A model generated the notes under the pieces. It did not search any database, was not told where the DNA came from, and saw nothing but the letters and a program-made list of their open reading frames with translations. This document shows positions 10,093-17,513 of a DNA stretch of 64,000 nucleotides, in pieces. The translations under genes were made by a program, and so were the position numbers. The DNA comes from Chondrosia reniformis. Lineage: Eukaryota > Porifera > Demospongiae > Chondrillida > Chondrillidae. Each line of letters opens with the position of its first letter. Position 1 is the first letter of the stretch. The DNA lies in NCBI GenBank assembly GCA_947172415.1, contig OX359190.1, forward strand, positions 496,001 to 560,000, given 5' to 3'.

Positions 10093-10358
10093 CTTGAAAA
10101 AGGCACCTAACAAATGGAGAATCATGTAGAAAAATTAAAACTTGAATTGGAACGCACTAAGCAGGCCAAGTTTGAGCTGGAGCAAGAGGTATATATAATA
10201 TATATATCTACTACTTTCTTATCCTATCCTCTTTGGTATTTGGTGCTTGCCTCATCAGTTGTTTGGTTCAACTTTCATTGTGTGCAGTTGTTGATGAAAA
10301 ATGAGGAAATTAGCCAATTAAAAGAAGATTGTAGAACCTTGAAAATTACTCAACCTGG
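10093..10358 (+). pseudogene. Coiled-coil exons MENHVEKLKLELERTKQAKF and LLMKNEEISQLKEDC
   Basis: Exon 10093-10188 has an in-frame TAA at 10108-10110 where the 8.3 kb copy has CAA. After it MENHVEKLKLELERTKQ and FELEQE run to a GTATAT donor. Exon 10288-10358 encodes LLMKNEEISQLKEDCRTLK and ends at GTTAGT. It has no second copy in this window. Confidence 0.5.
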
Positions 10359-10423
10359 GTTAGTATAATTGTCAGATGGAGATATCAGACCTTCTCATTA
10401 ATCTAACAATATGCTTTTGGCAG

Positions 10424-10562
10424 CCTATCCGATAATGACCTATTAAATGAAATCGAGAGGACAAGATTGAGAAGGAGGATAGTTAGATCAGAGACAGAGA
10501 AGGAAGAGTGTTTTATGCGATTAGAAGAGATTGAACGGTACCAGCAGACAGTCATTCAGAAG
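10424..10562 (+). pseudogene. Coiled-coil exon LSDNDLLNEIERTRLRRRIV, donor lost
   Basis: It joins in phase to 10288-10358. It encodes LLNEIERTRLRRRIVRSET and EKEECFMRLEEIERYQQ, a clear charged coiled coil. The expected GTTAGC donor reads ATTAGC at 10563. Related exons lie at 6904, 13893 and 661. Confidence 0.5.
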
Positions 10563-10693
10563 ATTAGCCAAACTAATATACTGCCTAATCCCCCAATAAT
10601 ATTAATAATCTTCAAAAAGGCTGCAAACAAATTTTTGAATATCAGTTGGAGCTATTAGACCTTCTCGATAATCTATCAGTCCTTTTTTGGTAG

Positions 10694-10829
10694 CCCATTT
10701 AACGAAGAGGAACATTTCCGTGAAAGAAGAAGATGGAGGCTGCAATATGCACAAATTCAGCAAGAAAAGGAGGAGTACTTCATGCAGTATGAGGAAACTC
10801 GTGAATACTTGCAGAAAGTGATTCAAAAG
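10694..10829 (+). pseudogene. Coiled-coil exon FNEEEHFRERRRWRLQYAQ, open copy
   Basis: A 136-nt open exon lies between TAG and GTTAGC (QYAQIQQEKEEYFMQYEE, REYLQKVIQK). It is the intact counterpart of the nonsense copy at 2593-2728. Confidence 0.5.
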
Positions 10830-11038
10830 GTTAGCTAAACTAATGTACTGGCTGATCCCCCAATAACAATCAGAGAGGAGCAGTTAGGGTAGTCAGAATT
10901 AAATATATACGGATATGTAAGATCAATGGTCATCTGCTTCACTGCTACAGATCCCTTTCTATTTCTGAAGCTACTTGTTCACCCATAACATTCCCTTGTA
11001 GTCCTGGGCTGAATACTATTGGTACCCCAAGCATTTCC

Positions 11039-11263
11039 ATGGCTGACGGAGGGAAACATTGCCGGATGTGTGGCATTAGTTTGGCAGAGGTGGGGCAGCC
11101 AAGCCAAGGGAGAGCTCTGTTGGGGCATTTTCACCAAATACAACAAAGAAGAAAGTTGAAAGAGGTTGAAATTGGTCAATTAAAAGATTGCAGAGGCCAA
11201 AAGATTGCAATGTATACTTGTATTAAGAATGCCTGCATATTGTCCAAAAATTGCAACGCATAA
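11039..11263 (+). other. Open segment MADGGKHCRMCGISL, possible small ORF or exon
   Basis: It has an ATG-initiated frame of 74 codons (GKHCRMCGISLAEVGQ, then QQRRKLKEVEIGQLK). The 2938-3163 copy is interrupted. It carries CxxC but no recognisable domain. It could be a short exon or non-coding. Confidence 0.3.
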
Positions 11264-11393
11264 ATTGAGAATGCATATTGAAACAGTGGACTCTACTTAA
11301 TTACATAACGCTTAAAAGAATAATTCAAATTTTATTGTTTGGAACCGATTTTTTTCATATATAAACTCCGCACTCCTTCAGCCGCTTATTTGA

Positions 11394-11804
11394 ACAAGTA
11401 GTTCGAGTTTAAAAAACTCGTGGGGCGTCAGGCGCCCCTAAGTAAACTCGAACTACTTGGCTGGTACAAATTAGATGTCCGGTTCTAGTTAGATGTCCGG
11501 TTAACCGATTCCGGTTGACTCTTGTTCTATGCCGTCAATTTTTCAAGGCCAAATCTCGTAGAAAACGTTTTCACGCAAGCTTTACGTTACATAGTATTCA
11601 TAAATATGGTTTCTAAATCCTTTTCGTTCGTTTAATGTTCGACGTTAAGGAAGAGAAAGCTAGTTTTAAGCTAGAAAACAAAAGCCAGCCGAACGTCCAC
11701 CATTTTGGTGACAGATAGATATATATATATATATACAAGGTTACGAACAGGAAGCCATACGTTAACATAATTTCTGAAAACAATATAGGGCGCCTGTGGC
11801 GCTC
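11394..11804. mobile_element. ~410-bp insertion with GC-rich terminal hairpin, absent from the sister copy
   Basis: Flanks match the sister copy at about 3285-3300 (CGCTTATTTGA / AAAATT...GGTTTTAGCAAAATA), where nothing intervenes. The insert begins with a 17-bp perfect inverted repeat (11395-11411 and 11443-11459, CAAGTAGTTCGAGTTTA) enclosing GGGCGTCAGGCGCCCC. It contains two AGATGTCCGGTT units near 11473-11504 and an (AT)n run near 11720-11735. No coding frame or terminal inverted repeat across the whole insert is evident. Class unknown. Confidence 0.6.
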
Positions 11805-11992
11805 CAAAAATTTGGGTTTTAGCAAAATAAATTCTCTAATGAAATGTTGACAAGAAAGTTCAGGCAATATCTTTGGAGAACATTGTAGCAAAAACCAGGA
11901 AATAATTTGAAGAAAAACTCATTATTGAAGGAACACTTTCTATTTATGCACTTATCCTGCAATTAATCCTACATTCTCCTTTAATTTTGTAG

Positions 11993-12067
11993 ATCCAAGA
12001 ATTAGAGAGGCATAACCTGGAGCCAAGTCAAGATGAGGAAATTACTATAAAGATGCTACCATTTTAA
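11993..12067 (+). pseudogene. Exon remnant IQELERHNLEPSQDE, copy 3
   Basis: It follows TTTTGTAG and is open to TAA at the same relative position as 4031-4105. Confidence 0.4.
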
Positions 12068-12411
12068 TAGTCACAATATGAAAACAATTTGGTACAAATA
12101 TCCGTATAAGTCCCGGTTAACTAAATATTCAAAAAGCCTATATATCCCTGAATATTGAACATATTGGTATGAAATTTAAAAATCGATTTTATGATAAATA
12201 TTAAATGTTAATCCAAAAATCGACTGGAAAAAAATTTCCTCTATACAACCGGTAGCCTATAGGGCCACTAAAGTGGTCCGCAATCAGGAAAGGGTTAACC
12301 TGGGAAGTAATTCCTTTCTATATTTTTAGTTAGCTTCATATGAAAGTCTTCACATACATTTGTTGGCGTCTACCAATTAAGGTACATTTTAGAAGTAGTA
12401 ATTGTTTCAAG

Positions 12412-12786
12412 GTTACGAAGGGTGTATTGTGACAGTTCATAATGAAGAAGACCCTCAGGGTCAAATGTATATATTACTTGTTAGATAACTCTGAAAATTA
12501 TATTAATGATAATTTTGACATGCCATACAAAAGCAAGATTAGTAAGGATATTGTAACATATACAGCCAACTTTGTTCCATGATTACGTCTCACATTATAG
12601 AAAATGGAGCCTTTCCATAGCAAAAAAATGTTGGACAGCCTTAAAAAATGGGTGTCTTTTCATCCAGGTTAGTGTGATTGTTTTCATGACTTAAATACCA
12701 TATCTTGGTCCATAGCTAATGACATTTGAACTTCCTGGAGACAACTTCACGGATGGCATAATGATTCCTCAGTGTCTTTATCAATC
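12412..12786 (+). pseudogene. Three exon remnants of the TVHNEEDPQGQ / DSLKKWVSF / LMTFELPG set, second copy
   Basis: About 12412-12479 carries TVHNEEDPQGQMYILL and a GTTAGA donor. About 12500-12668 matches the KDIETYSQ exon but is frameshifted by two extra bases near 12558. 12716-12786 is the 71-nt LMTFELPG exon with the GTGAGT donor. The intron between the last two holds the empty TTAA target (12691-12694) of the element found at 4714-5207. Confidence 0.5.
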
Positions 12787-13304
12787 GTGAGTGTCAAACT
12801 GAATGTAAATATTTGGTACAAGTTAATACAATACTGCTTAGATTTCATTTTGCAATTAAATTCTCTAATGAAATGTTGACAAGAAAGTTTAGGCAATATC
12901 TTTGGAGAACATTGCAGCAAAAACCAGCAATAACCCAATAATATGAAAAAAAATCATTATTGAAGGAACACTTTACAAGAAATACTAACAATTTAGTCCT
13001 AGAAGTCTCACCAAAGCAAGCTTGGACAATTAACCTTTGCATGACAATAACAATTTGCTTTTACTCCATTTACAATACACTGACATTTAAAAGCCAGTGC
13101 AGAAAATATTGCTGCCATGAGAATATGCCCTATTTTGTATGGATGGCCGCACACATATTGTGATACCTTAGGTAGAATCTAAACAGGCCAGGTTTATTGG
13201 AAGGTTTTGTATACTAATTGTATCTATATAACTACTGTGTATGGTTTCAATAATACCTCATTGTGACATGTTTCAAATGTGAAATATAATTTCAAATATT
13301 GTAG

Positions 13305-13388
13305 AATGGAGAACTATCTAATGAAGTGGCGACATTAAAAACACTTCTAGATCAATATGATGAATTTCAACATAATGAAGAAGCATTG
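13305..13388 (+). pseudogene. LLDQYDEF exon, copy 3 (open, donor intact)
   Basis: It is 84 nt, NGELSNEVATLKTLLDQYDE, with AG acceptor and GTCAGT donor preserved. The following 13.4-14.2 kb contains diverged copies of other coiled-coil exons (about 13590-13655 and 13893-13950) with stops. Confidence 0.5.
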
Positions 13389-14410
13389 GTCAGTATATAC
13401 ATAACATATACAAAGAATATCCAAACTTTCTTGTATGAACAATATATATTACAAAATATAGGCAACTGGAAAACAGTATAATTGTACATTTCCTATTAAT
13501 CTAAAGTTTGCACGACCTTGGTTATATTACTCATAGCCCTATCCGATATTTCACCGTGATATTCGAGTGAAACTTGGAAATCTAAAGAGACTAAAGGAGT
13601 ACTTCTAGAAATGGAGAATATCAAGCAGGCCAAGTTTGAACTTGAAGAAGAGGCATGCACTATAGTATATTACTATTATTTATATTATTTTTAAGTGAAT
13701 TGTGTGCAAACCCCACACTAGGGCTACTTGATTGCTTTGTACTGCACTGTACATGAAATGAATATCATTAAAAAGAAATAAAAACGAGGAGAAGCTAAAC
13801 AATATACAAGAGAGTCACAGCAATATGTTGAGGCCATTCAATAAATGGATACCAACTGTATTATACCATTAATCTGAATATACGTTTTGGCAGCCCATCC
13901 GAGAGTGAACTATTTAAAGAAATTGAGAGGACAACCATGATATTCGAGTGAAGAAGGGCAGTAGCAAGCCTCCGGCAGAGAAAGAGAAACTTAGGAAGTT
14001 GATCCCTTCAAAAGATTAGGTACATAATTTTTGCATAGGCTAAGTGTGAGAAAGAAAACAGACGTTACAGGGAAAAATTCGGTATAGTCTGGGTCATGTG
14101 CAATTAGTTGGATTTGGTAGGATATTCTGGCTGTTACTATCATGTGTTAGTCACAGCAATATGCAGATGTTTATTATTTATTTCATATATAACTCTGTGC
14201 TCCTTCAGATGCTTAATTAAAAAATTCGGGTTTTAGCAAAATAATTTCCTAATGAAATGTTGACAGGAAGTGCAGGCAATGTCTTCAGAGAACATTCCAG
14301 CAAAAACCAGCAATAACCCAATAATTAGAAGAAAACACATTATTGAAGGAACATTTCTTGAAATACTAATAATTTAGTCCTAGAAGTCCTCACCAAGGCA
14401 GCAGTTTGGA

Positions 14411-14660
14411 TGAGGCAAGACATATGAGGAGAACAAGAATTAGAGAGACAACTGGATGTTGGGGTAAATACAGCGGAGTTCCTTATACGAGACCTTTCCT
14501 CTCAATAGTCTGACCATGTTACAGGAGGATTCGTAAACATCCAGAATTGTTTGCCATGGATTACCACTAGATGCCCATATTAAAGCCCAACGAAGTGGAG
14601 GCAAGACATATGAGGGGAACAAGAATTAGAGAGACAACTGGATTTAATAAAGCCCAACGA
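14411..14660 (+). repeat. Local direct duplication
   Basis: GAGGCAAGACATATGAGG plus GAACAAGAATTAGAGAGACAACTGG occurs at about 14411-14454 and again at about 14598-14642. AAAGCCCAACGAAGTGG occurs at about 14583 and 14648. The repeated part reads EQELERQLD, reminiscent of the coiled-coil exons. Confidence 0.6.
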
Positions 14661-15073
14661 AGTGGCCAAGTACTTCGAGTTAAAAGCACAATGAAAAAGC
14701 CAAGGAAGTTTGGAAATGTCTAGGAATCTTTATCTAGGAATCTTCTTTAGATTTAAGTTGTAATGCATGTAACTAGGCCTATGTCAGTCTAGACAGACTT
14801 TCTAATGTCTGCAGTTAAATAAGGCCATCTCCCGTTTACGCTACGGGGAAAAAACAACGTTAACTAATGAATTTGTACAAACAAAAATTGCAATGAAACT
14901 ATAAAAAGACAACTTTCAAAAGATTTAGGTACATATCAATGTAAATAATTGCAATAAATATGTGCTTGGAGGACCTTGAAAAAACACTTCACTTTAATTA
15001 ATGCTGCAGAAGTATATAAAATCAGCCAAAAAAACAACATAACCAAAGAATTTGTACTAGCAAAACGCTCTAG

Positions 15074-15156
15074 AATCATGAACTCTCCTCTGAAGTAACA
15101 CATTTAAAAACCAATTCAATAAATTTGATGAATTTGAACATTGTAAACAAGCATTG
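15074..15156 (+). pseudogene. LLDQYDEF exon, copy 4, frameshifted
   Basis: It has the same boundaries (CTAG acceptor, GTCAGT donor) but is 83 instead of 84 nt, so the exon frame is broken near 15100-15110. Confidence 0.5.
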
Positions 15157-15334
15157 GTCAGTATAATGTATCCTAGCTTTCCAGTATGAACAATACATAA
15201 TGCATAATTTCTGTTGGTTAAGTGTCAAAAAGGAGAATATTACAGAGAAAGGTTTGGTATGGTCTAGGTCTTGTGCTATTAGATGGATTGGTTGGCTGTT
15301 CTTGCTAGTATTATGGTGTATATGTAACAAGTAG

Positions 15335-15450
15335 ATGACATGAGAGAGAAGATTAAGGTTCTGGAAGAGAGTACTTGCTTAAAAATTCAGGAGAATTTGC
15401 AATTATGGGAAGAGTTGAGGCTCCCAGAGACAAAGATTGAGTTGCAATGA
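15335..15450 (+). pseudogene. Coiled-coil terminal exon DDMREKIKVLEESTC, best preserved copy
   Basis: It is open after CAAGTAG: DDMREKIKVLEESTCLKIQE, then LWEELRLPETK to TGA at 15448-15450. It is the longest of five related copies. 15450-15650 is unremarkable AT-rich sequence. Confidence 0.45.
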
Positions 15451-15658
15451 TATTATGATAACAGTATGTTAATACTACATTTTCCTGTAATTTTCAGACC
15501 TGGAGAGAGATATGACTTCACATGACCCCCGAAGAAAGTGAAAATGAAGTAAAAAAGGCTGTAAATATCTTAACTTTGGAAGTAATTGTTTTTTATTGTT
15601 CTTAGTTAGCTTCCTAGTTCTTAGTTAGCTTCCATTAGTCCTCGCACTTCCAATAATA

Positions 15659-15742
15659 GTCCAGTAACTTACCTACATTAAGTCCAGTAACTTACTAAGT
15701 CCAGTAACTTACCTACATTATGTCCAGTAACTTACCTACATT
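15659..15742 (+). repeat. Short tandem repeat (GTCCAGTAACTTACCTACATT)n
   Basis: There are four imperfect copies of a 17-23-bp unit. 15743-15980 after it is GC-richer non-coding sequence with no recognisable feature. Confidence 0.8.
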
Positions 15743-15981
15743 GAAATGCCAACCTTCATTCTCGCCTCAATGTTACCCCCGTGGAGTACGATAGCCTCGT
15801 AGCACTTTCGCAACTTTAGCTATACTTGGGTTGACATCTCGATCTCGATTCGACTCCCTACCGACTGGATCATAAAGCCTCGCTTCCGCTTCCGCTACGC
15901 TCGGTAATAAGTGCAATATTCAACAAATAGTATCGAATACTCTCTTCGCTTCGTAGGAAAATATATCTAACTGACACTCAC

Positions 15982-16142
15982 TTGACTAATATATTGAAAA
16001 GCCTCATTCTCCAGACCAATTCTATCAGCTGCCAGAGCTCCTTGCAGGAATATTCTGAGGGAGATCTCCAGAATGACCTCGTTAAGTGTCAGTACAGTCC
16101 TGACGGAAATCCAAAATCTTTTCATATTTCCTCTGCCATTGT
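15982..16142 (-). pseudogene. VPS35-like exon fragment (retromer), frameshifted
   Basis: Read on the minus strand, the segment gives RKYEKILDF and then, after one extra base near the CGTCAGGAC stretch, VLTLNEVILEISLRIFLQG and ALAADRIGLENEAFQYISQ, ending at a GTGAGT donor. VPS35, the retromer core subunit, is known to contain WEKKCQKIFSFAHQT and LPLRLFLQGALAAGEIG in this order, which this matches closely. The frameshift and the foreign upstream junction mark it as a fragment and not a working exon. Its upstream side joins DYNC2I1-derived sequence at about 16143-16150. Confidence 0.75.
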
Positions 16143-16149
16143 TCATCCT

Positions 16150-16260
16150 AAAGGCCTGAACTGATGAACTCTCCATTTCAAGGTTCACTCTGCTAATGAA
16201 AAACAGAAAACATGTGTACACCTTTAAATAAAATAGGAATATAATAGCTATACCTTAACC
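16150..16260 (-). pseudogene. Duplicated DYNC2I1 intron 11/exon 12 fragment
   Basis: It matches the minus-strand sequence around 18605-18700: the intron end ...CATTAG, then AGTGAACCTTG, ATGGA and AGTTCATCA, with a handful of differences. It is fused directly to the VPS35-like fragment. Confidence 0.75.
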
Positions 16261-16262
16261 CT

Positions 16263-16400
16263 AACCCTTGACAACAGAGAAGTCAATGAAGGCACGGGAT
16301 CTTGGTGATTGACCACATTAGCTATGATGCAATCGATGGCTGAATTGTTGAAATAGACAAAGGTACAGTTACGTTCAAAATCAATAGTTGCATTCTCACG
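16263..16400 (-). pseudogene. Duplicated DYNC2I1 exon 5 fragment joined to an unknown open segment
   Basis: CTTGACAACAGAGAAGTC through GGCACGGGATCTTGGTGAT matches exon 5 at about 21834-21873 ([11 protein letters not shown]), but one base is missing after the GTC codon, which shifts the frame. Upstream on the minus strand an open stretch (DFERNCTFVYFNNSAIDC) is joined to it. I do not recognise that part. Confidence 0.6.
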
Positions 16401-16474
16401 AATTTGGTGAAGAATTAAATTTGGCGAGCTTCAAACTACTCGCAAAATCGCCAAATCTAAGTCCTCACCAAATT
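16401..16474. repeat. Imperfect palindrome, MITE-like hairpin
   Basis: A 27-nt arm at 16401-16427 (AATTTGGTGAAGA...TTTGGCGA) pairs with 16448-16474 (TCGCCAAA...TCCTCACCAAATT) with a few mismatches across a 20-nt loop. Confidence 0.75.
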
Positions 16475-16562
16475 TTACGGTGTTTTATGTATTCATTGCT
16501 TATATTATAAAGTGCTCTGTCATCTTGCATATACCTGTATAGGGTATATATTTCATTCTTAC

Positions 16563-16652
16563 CGCATATTGCTCATCAGAATGGTCTGCTCTGAAGTGAT
16601 GAATGAAACCGGCCACTTGCTCTTGTTCCTTCATCTCCAGATCAGAATTAAC
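16563..16652 (-). pseudogene. VPS35-like exon (30 codons), orphan
   Basis: A 90-nt open exon on the minus strand lies between an AATTAG acceptor and a GTAAGA donor. It encodes EMKEQEQVAGFIHHF and RADHSDEQYA. This corresponds to the VPS35 region known as EEQGLVGRFIHLL...DPDQQY. The order relative to 15982-16142 matches VPS35, but the exon that should lie between (ARKHFGAGG and QRIRFTLPPL in animals) is replaced by DYNC2I1-derived sequence. Confidence 0.7.
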
Positions 16653-16778
16653 CTAATTCATATATACATACATACATCGGGTGAATAACACTAAAGATAT
16701 TCACACTAACACATACGTACTTAATGGAACAAGAGATGAAGGTTTATTGAGCTTCAGCAACATGAATTGATAAATTAT

Positions 16779-16866
16779 GAACGTTTCGACCCTGAGGTCT
16801 TCATCAGCAATATATATTCAGCTGATATGATATATTGCTGATGAAGACCTCAGGGTCGAAACGTTC
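16779..16866. repeat. Near-perfect 37-bp palindrome; hammerhead-like core
   Basis: Arm 16779-16815 is the reverse complement of 16830-16866, with a 14-nt spacer. The right arm reads CTGATGAAGACCTCAGGGTC then GAAACG. GACC/GGTC can pair between CTGATGA and GAAA, the layout of a hammerhead ribozyme core, with an extra A before stem II. A related arm lies at 23005-23062. Confidence 0.8.
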
Positions 16867-16994
16867 AGAATTCAGCTGTAAGTTGGATACAACACATGAT
16901 CCTTTTGCGACACCTCTTCGATGACTCAGTTTCCCGATACAAAGATAATTTAATTACAGAACCCTCTCTCAACAGCTACGCTCGAGCTACTCAC

Positions 16995-17118
16995 CTCGCT
17001 TGCAACATCGCCTTCTCCTTGCGACACTGCTCCAAGTTCTGTTTCAAGTCCTCCACTTGAACTTTGCGGCGATCGTTTTCGTTTTAAGCTTAGCGATTAT
17101 CTTGTCTTCCTTTCCCAT
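16995..17118 (-). pseudogene. Orphan first exon of an unidentified coiled-coil protein, frameshifted
   Basis: On the minus strand an ATG at 17118-17116 opens MGKEDKIIAKLK. After a one-base shift in the CTTAAAACG run the sequence continues NENDRRKVQVEDLKQNLEQC and RKEKAMLQA to a GTGAGT donor at 16994. This looks like a 5' exon of a coiled-coil gene. No second exon is recognised downstream. 17119-17513 upstream is moderately GC-rich and may be its former promoter and the 3' flank of DYNC2I1. Confidence 0.4.
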
Positions 17119-17513
17119 TTTGTCCTCGCTCGAACTGACTGCCCTACAGAGATGGGAAGGATCAATAGGTGCGGCCGTGTCGATTAATTTGTCAGACGCA
17201 ATCGGATCACAGTCGCCACTCCTTTAAACTACGACTCAAGTCGAAGCCAGTCTCACACAATATCTTACCTCTTAGTACAGCTCTCAGTTTTAATCTATTC
17301 TCGGCTCTTCTGCCTTTTATATCTCGTGGCGCATGGTAATATTATTCGTAATTATAACGTTGCGTAATTTTCCTTCGAAAGTCGTCGAGTAACCAATCAA
17401 TAATCGTCCGGATCGATTAATAAATCGATATTTTCAGCCCTTTTCAATCGCGCAGACGCAATTATTTACTTGTACATTAATGTGATTCTGCATATAATAA
17501 TCTTTACAAGTAT

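Larger units (their letters stand above)
1..15540 (+). pseudogene. Cluster of partial tandem duplicates of a coiled-coil (possible GTPase-coiled-coil) gene, mostly decayed
   Basis: The same exon-sized segments and flanking intron sequence recur, for example the segment starting near 1 at about 3380, 11900, 12930 and 14300. Exons with clean AG acceptors and GT donors encode Glu/Lys/Arg-rich heptad-like sequence, so the ancestral product was largely coiled coil. One exon carries LTKVD, which resembles the GTPase G4 motif. No copy can be read through from end to end. Stops, one-base frameshifts and lost donors differ between copies, so each decayed separately. Individual exon remnants are listed separately. 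The stretches between them are AT-rich duplicated intron sequence in which I see no other gene. A transcribed gene using a subset of the intact exons cannot be excluded. I do not recognise the family. Confidence 0.6.

Noticed and set aside
15982-16164. + strand 60-codon frame
   Set aside because: It is the antisense of the VPS35-like fragment.
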